NCBI GenBank assembly: GCA_941918925.1
Contig: OW799236.1
Location: forward strand, 124,742,360 to 124,806,359
Direction: 5' to 3'
Length of the DNA: 64,000 nucleotides
Source: Phyto melanocephala
Lineage: Eukaryota; Arthropoda; Insecta; Diptera; Rhinophoridae
Shown: piece by piece, positions 1-13,227 of the stretch
Position numbering within the stretch: position 1 is the stretch's first letter
Layout: each line of letters starts with the position of its first letter
The notes under the pieces: generated by a model
Database searches by the model: none
The model's input: the letters and a program-made list of their open reading frames with translations, nothing else
Told to the model about the DNA's origin: nothing
Program-made: the position numbers and the translations under genes

Positions 1-621
1 AAATCGTTCGTTGTTGGTGATAATTCAAAAAAGAAATTTTTTTAATATTTGCCACAATTATCAAAGTTGTTTTATGATTTTCATTTAGTGTCCCTCTACA
101 CTCCCCCCAGCAACAATAAACCGTCACTACTTGTCAAATGCTTTATTTGTTCTGTTTATTCTGTTTATTGCAGCATAAATAATAAATAAAAAAAACACAT
201 GGGGAAGGAAGAGAAAAACCTTTGTTTTTAGCCGCGTATCTCACATTTATAAATGTTAAAAAAAAACGCAAACAAATTTCAACAAGACTGATGGAAGGGG
301 AAAAAGTGAAAAACAAAATAACTAGTCAATTAACGTTTGACACATTTATTGAAGAACTACTGTTTAAGAGTATGTACAACGAGAACACATTGTATAAAAC
401 TTTTTTTTTTCTAGATTATTTTCATTTAACTGGAATTATTGTAATGATAATGACAATAACAACAACAGCAAGTACTTGTACAAGCCACAATAAACAATGT
501 CTAACGTCAAGGTTTGAAATTGACGTATGTAGACACACCTTTACTGTTTGACAATTTATTAAGGGGGTTCAAAAGCCAATACCGAGTTGGATTTATATAG
601 GAGACACAATTTTATTTATTT
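1..621. other. AT-rich intergenic DNA
   Basis: No gene is supported. The open frames here are low-complexity, lysine/threonine-rich translations of A-rich DNA without domain signatures. No repeat end is recognised before the Helitron terminus at 622. Confidence 0.5.
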
Positions 622-1775
622 ACTAGCTGACCCCTGGTCCGTGTTGCTGGCCCTAAGAAATTTACGGCATTTAAATTAAAATCCATGGAATAACTATCAT
701 AAAGTCTTTGCTGCAGAAGAATTTACATATGGTGTAGGTATGGGCTCAATCAGAAAAAGAAACTCATGTATTTAAGGCAAATTATAAATTATATTTATTT
801 ATTACTTCATCTTAAGGCCAGCGGAGAAACAATGTTTTTTGTTTTTTTATTTGGTGTAAAAACTTATAATTATTTTGGCGTGCCAACTCGAGAGCAAGCC
901 ACATACAACTGGCCGTGTGAAAAACATGAATTTTTCCAAAATTAAGTCAGCAATAGTCAATGATTGGCATTGCGCTTTGTTGATGGTAATGGTAAAGGCA
1001 AGACGCGAAGGGAATTGGAGCCTCTTGAATTGGAATGGTAAATCTTAGGAAATCATCGGAATTCCTGGAGTAAGTGCGTCGTCGCCTTTGAATCTGCCAC
1101 CGATGAATGTTGCTTCGATTGAATTTGTCGAACAGTTTTTGATGGTCAGTCTGGTTCCGTTGCATAACTTCGGTGCGTTTAAGTTGCGAATAAGAATTAC
1201 CGGTAATACAACCTTTAATGTTAGTACATGCATTAGTTGGTACATGTGGCATTCCGGGTGGTTCCAATGAATTCAATAATTCAGTGGGATAATTGAAGGC
1301 TTGTTCTTCATCCATTACTGTGTCGATTGATTTGTATTTGATTAATTTGCCGGGCAGTTTCAATTAAATTTGCTCATTGAGCTGTAAATATTTTTTGTAA
1401 ATAAACCGAAAACTCGGATTTTTAAATGCATTTTATCGAAAGATTTAAAATTTTGATATTGGATCATTATTAACATAGGTTTTTTGTAAATATCTTCAAA
1501 ACTACATAACCGATTTAAGAGTTTGATATCTCGTTTTGAAAAACATGACAACGATTTAAAAAAAATAAAAAAAAAAAAACTAAATAAATACATGTATATG
1601 TCATTGGTGGTACAATATGAAAATTGGATTTTGCCACGCCCCTCCGCCCGCAGACCGAAAATTAAAAATCAGACTTCACAGTGTCACCTGCCTAAATATT
1701 CTGAAGATTCCCTGAAAATTTCATCAAAATCTGCCCAGGCTTTTTGGAGTTCATATATGTATATATTATAGTATT
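622..1775 (-). mobile_element. Degenerate Helitron carrying a helicase fragment
   Basis: Read on the minus strand, the right side (about 1775-1660) begins with a TATATA-rich stretch and a decayed block resembling the 5' leader of the Helitron-like copy at 24914-25689. The left side ends GGGGTCAGCTAGT at 622-634, matching the CTAGT 3' terminus expected of Helitrons, next to a GC-rich segment. In between lies a broken Helitron helicase C-terminus. Helitrons are rolling-circle DNA transposons without target-site duplication, so the exact outer borders are uncertain. The 3' terminus is well supported; the 5' limit is approximate. Confidence 0.7.
850..1363 (-). pseudogene. Helitron Pif1-like helicase, C-terminal fragment (broken)
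   Basis: This is a remnant of the superfamily 1 (Pif1/RecD-like) helicase of the Rep-helicase protein of Helitrons, which unwinds DNA during rolling-circle transposition. The minus-strand frames give successive pieces of the domain: LPGKLIKYKSIDTVMDEEQA near 1350-1290, IRNLNAPKLCNGTRL in a second frame near 1190-1145, TITINKAQCQSL (helicase motif V-like) near 1000-960, and SHGQLYVACSRVGTPK (motif VI-like) near 915-865. The pieces lie in different frames and end at in-frame stops after the last motif, so the gene is frameshifted and cannot make a working protein. The Rep endonuclease and Walker A region are absent. It lies inside the Helitron on the same strand. Family identity is confident from the order of motifs. 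Confidence 0.85.
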
Positions 1776-2773
1776 TTTTCAAAAACGTTTCTAATTACTT
1801 AAATAAACATATAAAACAAATGTGACACACACTTACCATTGTTTTTTAAATTTTCCATAGGCTTTCATTAGTTTTGAAATGTTGTTCAATAATAAACACG
1901 CCTAGTTGTAACATTTTTTAGTTGGCAACATATTACCAAATAAATTGCACCAAATTTATATTTTAGCTTACACTTTGGAACACCCTATAAAGAAACAAAA
2001 ATTGTAACAGTAATAAGAAATATTGAAATTATAAACCACTCATTGCACTTCAGTTTAAATCAGTTTCAAATATGCTAAATGCTTATGAAACAATGATTCA
2101 ATTAGTTCAAATAGGAAACAAACAAAAAGAGACACTTAAACGATCATTAATGATCTTCGATATAGTTGTAGTAACAGTACAACGTAATAAATATTCAAAA
2201 TGGGCCGGCCACCCAATATGATGAGTTGTAATTAAAATCAATTCATAGAAATTGTTAGTTATTCTAAGGAAATTGTACTCACATAAAATTAAAACAACAA
2301 AAAATATCATTCAACACATTTAAAATATATTTTTTTTGGCCAAGCCCACCTAACAAGCATGCCAAAGTGGCAAGTGTTGCTTATGTTACCATTTTTACGA
2401 TTTTTAACAAACATTTGCGATAAATATCTATTAGTTTAGTTTGTCTATCTGTTCCTTGTTCATTGCCAGAGACTGAATACATACATGCATACATACAAGC
2501 AATCAGTATGTACTGTGAACGGTGATTATGTGTGTGTCTTGGTCTTGTTATCGAAACCCGATTCTAATTGCTGTGATGAATTTAACTGACTTGTTTATTT
2601 GGGCAATTAAGTGTCTCAACTAACAGTAGGTGGTGGTGAGTGGTAGTAGAATTTATGTTTGCCTTTCCATTGTGACTAAGGACAATTTTCACCTTCTTGG
2701 AATTGACTTATCAGTAGTGAGATTGATGCTTCTATTTCTTTTCTCATTCGTATTAGTTTTTTTATATTTTTTT
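1776..2773. other. Intergenic, no gene seen
   Basis: AT-rich sequence with a short TACATACA-type simple repeat near 2480-2500. No coding domain, RNA gene or transposon end is recognised. Confidence 0.4.
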
Positions 2774-3528
2774 ATACCCTTCACACAGTGAAAAAGGGTA
2801 TATATAGGTTTGTCATTCCGTGTGAAATTTCTACAATTTTCATTTCCGACCCCATAAAGTATATATTTTCTGAAAGCTTATGAATAGAGGAGTCGATTAA
2901 GCCCTGACCGTCTGTCCGTCTGTCCGTCTGACCGTCTGTCCGTGTGTATGTTGAAATCAACTTTTTGAAGCCCCCCGACATAGGTTGGACCCGGGTAAGG
3001 TATTAAAATATCAGAAATATTCGGGAGTAGATCGGTATTGAAAATCAGAAACATCGGTACATAAACAACTGAGATATGAGCAAAAACCCACGACCACCTC
3101 GATTTTCTTTTCATAAAAACAACATTACAACAACAACATACATACATAGAAACGTGTATACTGGTTAGAGAAAACGTGGCATCGAATCCCAGCTGAGGCA
3201 AAAAAATTTTTTTTTAAATTTTTTAAAAATTTTTTTTTTTAATTTTTTTTTATTTTTTTTTTATTTTTTATTTAATATATTATATATATTTTTATTATTA
3301 TTTTTTTTTATTTTTTTTTTTTTTATTTTTTTTTTGTTTTATATATATTATATATGTATATAATAATTTTTTTTTTAAATTTTTTTTTTTTAAATTTTTT
3401 TTTTATTTTTTATTTTTTTTTTTTGTTTTTTTTAACATACATACGTGAATTTACTGTTATTGCATGACTACACGTTGTGAAGGGTATATAAGATTCGGCA
3501 CGGCCGAATATAGCGCTTTTACTTGTTT
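2774..3528 (+). mobile_element. mini-me-like interspersed repeat, copy 1
   Basis: It starts with a small hairpin (ATACCCTTCAC ... GAAAAAGGGTATATA), then GTTTGTCATTCCG, GACCCCATAAAGTATATAT, and a (GTCY)n stretch at about 2910-2945. It ends GTGAAGGGTATATAAG followed by TTCGGCACGGCCGAATATAG, so the two ends form inverted ATACCCTTCAC repeats. A short conserved core between a TA-rich and a GTCY proto-microsatellite is the hallmark described for dipteran mini-me elements; that assignment rests on family knowledge. No coding capacity is seen. Related copies are at 62899-64000, 54793-58516 and a fragment at 46560-46640. Confidence 0.7.
3204..3430. repeat. Poly-T / TA low-complexity tract
   Basis: About 230 bases made almost only of T and A, with T runs of 8-14 interrupted by TATATA blocks, inside the mini-me-like copy. 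It probably expanded by slippage and may be assembled inaccurately. Confidence 0.85.
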
Positions 3529-4405
3529 ATGAAAGAATTTGTCTTAATATTTTTAAGGATTTCATATGGAAACACCTTTTTGGTATTTGTAGTTAGTAAA
3601 TTGATGGTAGTTGACCAAGTGGTTTTGGCAATTGATAAGGATTTAGAATTTAATGGAAATTTAACATTTTAACAGGCTTTAATTATGGCCTTAGTTCTTG
3701 TAATTGTTAGACTTCTGTTAGTACGTGAGAAATGTGTTTTATCTGCTGCCATTCATGATGATGATTTTTCCAATATTTTCTTAGAATTTTAAAGTTGGCC
3801 ACCGTTACTGAAATCACTTCCTTTTTTTTAATAAAATGGTTACTTTATGTTTTTTTTAGGTATTCTAACTTATAACGAAATAACTGTTAAAGTCACATCA
3901 TTTGTTGCTCGAGTAATACAAAATTACTAACAGTAATTCAAGTAAGTTTAACTGGAAAAAGGATGATCAAATAATTGTTGCAGTGTTTCACAAGCAGTAA
4001 GAATAAATCAATACAGTGGATTATAAATATAAGAAACTGAAAGAAATGCTACAGCACTGTTTGCAGAATTATATATAGAATTATAAATTGTGCTTGAAAA
4101 ACATTTCGTTTATACTTTTGCTTTCTGAAAAAATAAATTGCTAATGTTATTGTATCAAAACCCTAGCGGACACTCGTATAAGTAACACCCAGACCTGAAA
4201 ATGCTTTGACAATTTGCATGTGTTATTGTAACATAAACCAAACTCATGCAAAAATCCAACGTTTGACCTTCACGGCTTTTGTTTAGGTATGGCTTTAAAA
4301 CATGCAAAAAAAAATTAAAAAAATTACAAAATATGTACAATGGTCGTCTATTCAATTGCTTTAAGTATGGAGGTTACTCATTATCATTGTTTCTTGTTAT
4401 TAATA
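3529..4405. other. Intergenic, no gene seen
   Basis: AT-rich sequence between the mini-me-like repeat and the mariner-like element. Only short, compositionally biased frames are present. Confidence 0.4.
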
Positions 4406-5411
4406 AAGGGTGCCTTAGTTAGAATGTCTTTTTTTCAATTAAGTATAATTTTTTTGTGCAAGGGTCAACTCTGAAATTTGGCAGCTGACACATACATATG
4501 TTTATTCCAGTTATTAATTGTAAAACTTATTATAAAAATGAGACCGCTTGCAAACTTCAGTTCAGTCGAAGAAGTGTACCTAATGCATCAACAAATTTAA
4601 AGAAACTGGGTCGGATTTAGACAGTAAGACTCCTGTGCTTCAACGTTCCGCACGGTCTCTTGAAAACTTTGCTGTTAAAAACAAGAGTATTGCAGAAAAC
4701 CGGAAAACATCAATTCGGTATTATCAAAAACTTCAAATTTCACGAAGCACTACGCAGCTAGTTTTGTTAATATTCAGCTTTTTAAGAGCTTAAATCAGCA
4801 GACTATGGAAAGTGCCGGAAATTTCTTCAATGCGTAATGGAGCAGTGTGAACTCAATACTAGTTCCTCAAAAAAACTTATCTCCTTCGATGAAACGCATT
4901 TCCATCTGAATAGCTTTGTGAATACACGAGTTTAGAGCTCAGAAAATCCTTATGCAATCTAATGCAAAACCAAATAACCCACAACGAGGAACTGCCTAGT
5001 GAGGCGGCATGATTGGGTCTTACTTATTTGAAGATAAAGCCGAAATTGCAATAAATCTGAATGGCATTCATCATAAGGATATGACAGCGTGGCCTGCCAC
5101 ACTTCACATAAAACAATCCATTTATTACAGCAACGATTTTTAGAAAAAAATATCTTTAGAAATTCTGATGTCAAGTGTCCACCGAAATCGGGCTTATGCG
5201 AAAAATCAGTAACAATTTCTGAGCTGAAATCTGAGATTCAAGGCGTCATCGGTTAGATAAAGCCTGTGAATAAGGCCGTCTGACCTATATCTTATTCCAT
5301 AGCTGATGCGAACATGTCTTCTTTACAAGTCAATAAATAAATCACAACTACCTCAAAGCAAACGGATTTTTATTTTAAAATGAAAAAGTGCATTCTTACT
5401 GAGACACTCTT
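4406..5411 (+). mobile_element. Mariner-superfamily element with 21 bp inverted ends
   Basis: The left end AAAGGGTGCCTTAGTTAGAA (4406 onward) and the inverted right end AAAGAGTGTCTCAGTAAGAA (ending 5411) match at about 16 of 20 positions. Both ends abut TA dinucleotides (4404-4405 and 5412-5413), the target duplicated by IS630/Tc1/mariner transposons. The ~1.0 kb body holds a decayed transposase on the plus strand. The element is complete in outline but coding-dead. Confidence 0.8.
4559..5250 (+). pseudogene. Mariner-superfamily transposase remnant
   Basis: The DDE transposase of this superfamily cuts and pastes the element by binding its inverted ends. Pieces of the family pattern can be read across shifting frames: a helix-turn-helix-like part with TGSDLDSKTPVLQRSARSLE near 4604-4665, IAENRKTSIRYYQKLQISRS near 4687-4750, and the first catalytic-aspartate segment LISFDETHFHLNSFVNTR near 4876-4932. 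Several stops and frame changes break the reading frame, and the second and third acidic residues are not clear. It lies within the inverted repeats, so it is the element's own former gene. Relatives in this window are at 33430-34420 and 60019-60240. Confidence 0.75.
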
Positions 5412-8400
5412 TAGATATAATGATCGCAAAATTTGCTGTTTATTTTTTTATTGTTGTTAAAATAACAATCAATTCTTGCTAAGGATCGGTTTTGGTTATT
5501 GTCATTTTAATTAAATAAAACGATCATAGGTTTTTAAAAAACGGAAATCGAAATCACATCTGGTTTAATATAATTTGCTTAAATTTCATAAAAACCGAAA
5601 AATTAATTAGTATTTGCGGTTATAAATAGTGATCGGTTAGAAAAACAAATTTTTGATCTTGCTTTCTCAGGGAATGGAGTTCTCTAACATTTATTTTAGA
5701 CAGGCAGAGAAGGATTTTAAAGTATTACTTCCCTTATAACCTTCTCCAGTACTGTGAAGCAAACTTAACATACAAGAAAGCAGATAGTATTCCCAAAATG
5801 TAACCGGAACTTATACAGAAAAATTCATAGATCAATAGATGATCGGAACCATATTCTTCGACTCGATTGCAACGATTATTCTCACCACGAAATTAATAGC
5901 GCTTTCTTTACATTTCTTTGAACATATTTGTAAGGACTAATGCAGGTAACATAAATTACATTCTGAAATATTGAAGGATATTTATTTTTATTTATTTGTT
6001 CAACACAGCAATACAAAGACATCCAGACTTAAAGCAATACAAAGACTTAGACTTAGTAATAAAGAACCTAATTAATTAATTTAATTTTACATGAATTTAT
6101 ATAAAATAATATAAGACACCAAAAATAATTTTAAAAAAATATATATAAAAATTTCAGATTACTTGTAACAAAAGCACGAAATTAGCTCCCCAGCCACAAA
6201 AAAAGAACTTAAAATTAAGATGAAAAAAGAAGGTAAATAGTCCGAATTAGCAGGAATTCATTTAAAGTTATTAACTTAGATATAATAGAATAATTCCAAC
6301 CAGGTACCATACATTTATTGAATAGGATAACAAATGGGTAACAAGTGGATAATAAATGAGATAATAAACTAGCATTAACCAGGCATCTTAAGTAAAGATT
6401 CTAGAGCTTTTGTCAAACGTGTTCTACTGCTACCCGTAATAGCACTAAGTTTATGATTTTATTTTGTGGCAGCAATTAATAATTCAGTTTTGCATTTACT
6501 GTAATTTTCTACGCTGCCATAAAATCTAATCAAAACCTTATGAATTGTATTAAGTATTAACTTAGTTTTAGATCCACCTTGGGCCATCATGCCTATTGGA
6601 TTTGAAATAATTAATAATTCACATAATTTCTAAAAATTTATAACAAAAAAGATTTTATAATATTTTTTGCAAAATAATTGATCACAAAGTTTTGTCATGC
6701 ACGCTTCAAACAAAAGGAAGTAACTTTGAAAGTAGAAGTAATTTTAAGCAAATTTTGCATACCTGCAAAAGCTTATTCTTAAAGAGAGATAAATATAAGA
6801 AAAATCTAAAGTAGTATATTTGCAGCCAAAATATGTTAAATATAATTTGTTTTATTTTATTTTTGTTTCTGTGTATGTGTATTTGAATTTATTTTTTGTT
6901 TTTAAGTAAATTTATAAATGAACATAAATTTGTTTAAAAATGAATTTTATGTCTTGATATGCTTGCCGTACAAAGTGAGTCACACGACCCCATGGTGAAA
7001 GTGGGAGTGAGGGGGCGTGGTTTTAAAATTTTTCACCTCGAGTATACAATTTTCAAAATCCCAAAATAGCTGTTAGAGATTTTTGTTTGGCTTTAGGTCA
7101 TAAAAATTCAATTTTGTTATTTTATTTTTGAAGAAAAGTTTTTAAATTTCTTTATTTATTTAAAATATAGCTGTTCAAAACATCTTTAAAAAATGGGCTT
7201 ACATGTGTAAGATACCCCCTATAATTTCTAAACTCTTATTTCTAGTTCTAAATTTCTTGGCTGATTTTTTTGCATTTTTTAATTGACGAGGGTATCTACC
7301 TTTTCTTTAGATATTATCTAGATTGCAGTAATACTCATGTAGATTAACATAAAAAGTTACAAGCATCTAAATCAGGAACAAAAAAAAATTTTATTTTATT
7401 TGAATTTTAAGAAATGAAATTATTTGAAACTATATTTGTTTTTTTTTTTTAATTGGCGAGACACAAGTAAATAAAAATGTATGTAAAATAAATAACCGGA
7501 CAGGCTAGTTAATAGGTCCCCACCATTGCTGTTGCAGATATAGAAAATCAAAGAAAAATTGCAAAACTTTTTAATGCAATTTTTGGGAAAGCTCAAATCG
7601 TAACGCACGTAACAAAAATTAAAATTTAATTTTTTATTTTTTTGTTTTTTTAAATTTTAAGTTTAATTTGCTTAAATGCATAATATGGTGTTATAAAATT
7701 AAAGACGATTGAACAAAAATAAAAAAACGTTATTTTTCGTCACACTTAAACCTAATAGTTCATACCTAATTAAAATCGTTATAAAATAGTAAAAAAATTT
7801 TTTTTTTCCAAAATTAAAGAGCATTTAAAAAATATAGCTTTCGATCGGACCATCTATATTATCACGAAAATCACGTAATGTTATGAACACCTAAAAAGCA
7901 TTAATTTATTGTAAAAGTTGTATCAATCAAAGGTAGGTTAGGATTTGAATACAATTTTCGAATTAATGATCAATATAAAATCATATATCTTGTCTAATAT
8001 TTCCCTGAACAAAAATTAAGTCAATTTAAATTTATTTTCTTTTTTGTGGACTGTTTCTGCGATTTTCCATATTTGCGCATGACAGTGTCTCCTAAACGAC
8101 TTGTAAATATGTAAAGTAAGTAGATGAATTTCTTGTTAAATAGAAATTATTTTACAAATTTAAAATTGTATTAAGGTAACATATTGCGAATAATAGTTTT
8201 AATAGTGAACGTCTTTAATTTAAAAAAAAAAAAATTTTTTTAAACACTTTGAAATCCTTATGTTACAATTATACAATGATAACTCTGCCATATGGCCACA
8301 ATTTAGGCACACGTTGCATATGGATATCCACAAAACAAAAACAAGCAAAACAATATTTATATTGAAATTTAGTTGTCTTAATTCTATTCTAATGCATAAA

Positions 8401-11400
8401 ATACTGGTTCACCTGCCCTAAAAATATTTAACTAAGAATGGCAAAACACACAATGGCCATGTTGCTACATAAATGTGAAAATAACCTTAAAATATTGTCT
8501 TAATACTCTGTCAAATAATGCTGATAGAAAGACAGACAGACATACAATCAGATAGAGAGTGCATGTGTGTGGTACAAACATTTCCCTTGGGGACATCTCA
8601 AATGAAAATTGTATTTAGTTTTCTTTTGTCATGCACAGACTTTGTTCCTTTTTGCAATCAATTGATTTTCTGCCTTCTTAAGGATATAAAAAAAAACAAA
8701 AACAAACAAATATGGCATTTAATTTGACATTGATATGCGTAAGTAACACCTCAGCATAATACTGTGTGTTGGCCGGATTATGCTCAGAATAAAAGATTTT
8801 GTGTCGAAAATTAACAAAAAAAAAATTGTTGCGTAAATATGTTTGCAAAAAATAACAATACCTTATTGTTTTAAACACCAGTAAGACAAAAAAAAATTTG
8901 CCCAAAAAATGTCTATTTGTTGGCCAAATAATGGAATAGATTAGAAACCCCCATATTGTATTGGTTATATTACTTGGTTTTGGATCAACAAAGGCCACAA
9001 GGCGAGATCAATTCCGTGCACAGTCTGGCAAATTCCTACTGTGCCACTACAGGATGCAAACAATTTGTTTGGAAAACATTTACGAGAGAAAACTCAACAG
9101 CAAGAAATTTGTAACAGCATTTTAACGATTTGATGTGTTATTTAGAGGCCTCAAATATTTGGGCTCAATTTAACAAGCAACTGATGGCAAAGTGGCCATT
9201 TAATGAACGTACAATGATAAGCCTACTTGCTGTGTTTACATTTAATCGTTTTGTATGGTCGTACAGAGAGATAGACGGATGGAGGTTTTTTTTATGGTCT
9301 TCAACTATGGCCAAAAACAAACCAAGAGGGTTGTCCAACAGAGCCTACAATTTCAATTTTCTATCAATATTCTATTTTTTTTATTGTTAATGTTGTTGCT
9401 TGTAGTCTTGCAAACATCAGACTCTCAGCAGTAGAGCTTGTAGGAATCTTGGCTGGATGCATAAAGATAGTAAAGGATCAACACGCCTAGTACAGTGTGG
9501 GCACATACAAACACACACACACATACTTTCTATACACTGCATTTATATGCAATCGGGTTTGTGTGAGCAAGAGAATATTTGTATGTGTGTGTTTAAAAAA
9601 ATTAGTTACACCCTGTCCACAATTGTAATCATTGCACAAATCCTTATTGCAACTGGCCAAAATATTTTGTGAAAGTCGCAGCGGGGTTGCGACTACACGA
9701 GTACTTCTGCCACAGGGTGATAAATCAAGAGAGTAAAACAGAGAAGGAAGAATACAAAATTCAAATATTTATACACAAGTATTGAGATTGATTGAATCCT
9801 GCTTGTTTCATTGCTCTAGCTGATTTTATTTGAACATTTTAGTCAACAATTAAATGAAACTGTTCTGCAACTAGGGTGGCACATGCACAGTATGACTTCT
9901 ACTCTTTAACAGAATACAAAAAAAAAAAAAAAATAGAAAATAAAACAAGATCAATAGAGGAATATATTGGAGACTATTGTCTTGTAGAACGTGCGTTAAA
10001 CATTATGTGCGTTTTATTTTATTTGAAAAACAATTTCATTTGCCATTTTTGTTAGTCTTAATTTTAATTTTTTTTTTTAAGTTTATACAAGTGAGCCAGC
10101 GTGTACTTACAAACCATTTAATGACATGTTTGGAGTTGCAAACATCAGAATATAAAAGAGACAAGAACAAACAAAACTGTATTCCTTAAACGCAGAACGT
10201 GTTTGACTCACGTTATACAGTTGTGGTGATTCTTTTTAAAAATCATTTTCTACTTCATTAAAAGGAACTATGTAGAACACAAACAAAAAGCATTTCCGTT
10301 ATCAATCATCATACGAAGGAAGAAGGAAAACCCTAATAGTATTTTTAGCACGGGTGGTGATATTGAATGAGGTTTTGATATCTCTTTCATATAAAAAAGG
10401 CAAGAGTTTCTGTAGATTTTTTTTTCTCCATATAGGCCTGGTCAGTTGCCAGTTTTTTTGAAGTTTGTATTTTTTCAAAGACAAAATGGCCATTATACCT
10501 ATAACTATATGTACATACATGTATAAATTAGGGTTGCCCAATTGAACATTTTTACTCCGAAAATTCCTATTTTTCTTAAATTTTAAAATATTAATATTTT
10601 CCTCTAATTTTATTTAAATTTATTTTAGATTAACAATTTTAATAAAATAAATAGTTTTTTTACAAAAGTGTATGGAACACTTAAGCGAAACATAGTACAT
10701 AGTAGGCTATTTTTGTCATAATCCATTACTCTATTAGATTTCAATACTTTTTAGCAAAAAGTCAGGAAGCCTTGCAAGTACAATACCCCGTTGTATCAAA
10801 AGGCACTACTCTGTACAAAATAATAATAACTTACACGACAGGTGCAATTAGGAGAATTTTTTGTTGTTTAATTTTTTTCTTTATGAAGTTTGACATAACG
10901 ACTCTTAGAATGCAGAGAATTATTTACAATGCATTATAAATAAATAACCCTGGACAGAAATAAACTATTGATAAATGTCAAAAAACAGTAGTGTATCATG
11001 TATATTTCAATAAATATTTTATATAAAATCTTTTACTACAAATCTTATTTATATGAATTAAAAAAGCCCACAAAAAGTATTTATGATTTACAATTAGAGC
11101 AAACGAAATATTCACAATTTGTTTATAATTAAAAAGTTATTTTAAGTGCAATAAAATTATCTGTTCCAGACAAAGTGAAGACAATGTTCTAACGTAATTA
11201 AAGAAATATAAATATGAAATAAAAATTTTTATATTGATGAAATGGAAAATTCTGTTCAAAGTAAACAGAAATAAAAGCAATACTTTTAAACATGACGAAA
11301 ATACAAAATGGGTTGAACCATCTCAAGTCCACTTAAAAAATTTCTGTTTTAACATCACTGTCTTCAAATCAGCTTAATCTTGTGTGTGACAGAACTAATT

Positions 11401-11516
11401 AAAATTCGGAGTTTGCAACTTATCTGGAGTCGAAATATGAGTTCTTGAATATCGAGAAAACCCAGAAAAATTTACAAAGTTGAACTTACTTGTCATTTTC
11501 TTGAAAATTATTATAG
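5412..11516. other. Long AT-rich intergenic stretch
   Basis: No gene is supported in these 6 kb. The frames lack domains and are mostly poly-A/T translations. A segment near 6380-6610 reads on the minus strand as a broken, repeat-like protein fragment, but its family was not recognised. CA/GT-rich microsatellite patches occur near 9510-9590. Enhancers of the downstream developmental gene could lie here, but this cannot be shown from sequence alone. Confidence 0.4.
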
Positions 11517-11524
11517 GTACGTAG

Positions 11525-12110
11525 TAGGATGATCGATTATTCGACTTTTTTAAGAAACCGGTTTTCAAATAGTTCGAAATTTAGAATTAAAAAAAACCGG
11601 TTGTTATTTTGAAAATTGAGAAAAAACTGGTTAACCGGTTCGAATGCACAATTACGCAACAACTGACATGAATGCAGTTGACCCATTTGGTTTTAATTAT
11701 TTGAATTTAAGAACAAAAGGTACTATTTACAAGTAAAATAAATAAATACAATAAATTAATACATAAATAAATAAGACTTTTTATAAGGCTGTTATAAAAT
11801 TTTGTGTCTCCTTCTGTACATTTTTCAAATGTTAAATAGATCTTTTATACTAATATGCACTAACGTATTCTGTTTGAAATTATTGCTGTAATTTGAAATA
11901 CATTTTAAAGGCTAGGGAGAAAATCTTTAAAATTTCATTTGGTTACAAAGATATATGAAAATAAACTTAAAAAAATAAAAAAACCGGCTTTTTCGGATAA
12001 AAAAACCGGTGTATTCGATATTCGACAAATCAACATTTAAAAAAAACCGCCAGCTGAAAGATGAAAAAACCGGGTTTTCCACCAGTTGTAAAACCAAGTC
12101 GATCACCCTA
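11525..12110. mobile_element. hAT-type MITE, copy 1 (ACCGGTT-rich)
   Basis: The ends TAGGATGATCGATTATTCGA (11525 onward) and, inverted, TAGGGTGATCGACTTGG (ending 12110) form terminal inverted repeats. Flanking 8-mers GTACGTAG (11517-11524) and GTACGTCG (12111-12118) differ at one base, as expected of an aged 8 bp hAT target-site duplication. Subterminal regions carry repeated AAACCGGTT motifs in both orientations, probable transposase-binding sites. There is no coding capacity. A close relative with an exact duplication is at 41992-42814. Confidence 0.85.
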
Positions 12111-12118
12111 GTACGTCG

Positions 12119-13227
12119 TTCAGCAGGGTTGCATTTGAAAAGCAATCAGATTACCCTTTTACGTCAACAAGATTTTTGTTTTTTTGGAAAGGTCAAAGGT
12201 TATCTTCTTATCGTGACGTAAAAGTTAAAAGGTTATATATCTGAAAGCGAAAATTTGAAAATTTAAAAAATAATTTATGCCAAAGACATTTTAATTCTCT
12301 ATACTTGTGGCAAATTTTAAAGTGGAACGATTTTTGGATCTAGCTACCTTGCTAAAGTACGTAGCTAAAATACTTTTCCAGAAAGTGTCAAATAAGCAAG
12401 TACAATTTTGTAAATTTTTGCCGTTTCTCCCGATTTTCAAGACCTCATATTTTAGGATCCAGATCAGTCAGTGACCTCAAACTTCAAATTTTTCTCAATT
12501 CTATGAAACACTGTATTAATACGAAAAATCACAAAATTTGAAGGAGATAAGATACACCCCCTTAGTTGATTTGTCATGGAAATACCCATATCTGAAATTC
12601 ACAAGAGATTTTATAACACTCTGGCACAAACTGCGGTTAACCTTTTGTTACTCTAAAATTTAAAGCTATTTCTGCGTTTTTATATAAAAATAATCACGAA
12701 GTAGTCCATTGTTTTAATTGGCTCTAGTTTTAGAGATATGAAACATATAGTGGCATAACTTAAAAACGATTTATTCACATAATTTTAAAAGAAAAGCTGA
12801 CTGTCTAGTAATTTTACAGATGCCGTGAAGGATTTATCAAAAAGAAAAAGTTTTAAAAATTCTTAAAAGGTCAGAAGCAACATGAAATTTAATTATCTTT
12901 CATTTGCATGTCTAAGCAAACATTGGCGTAGCTACAAATTTTTTCTGGGTGTAACTAAAGCTGCAACTTTTTTGTGGCGGTACAGATCTTAAACTGAATA
13001 AGTTTTATATGTATATTACATGTTAATAGTTAATTTGTTCTAAATATTGCTGGGGGTAGGGGGTAGTTTCATTGCACCACCCAAAATTAGTTTAGCCTTT
13101 TATATTATCACAAGTTTTGTCCAGCTAGAAAATTTTGGAAAAATACGAACTGAATGTTGATTATATTCAAAATATTAGTTTTTTGAAAATTTTTATTTAA
13201 ATTGTAATTAAAAATTATTAAGTCTAA
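12119..13227. other. Intergenic, no gene seen
   Basis: AT-rich sequence with no recognised domains, RNA genes or repeat ends. Confidence 0.4.

Noticed and set aside
6380..6610. Possible retroelement protein fragment on the minus strand
   Set aside because: Some of the translated text looks repeat-like, but no family could be named and stops are frequent.
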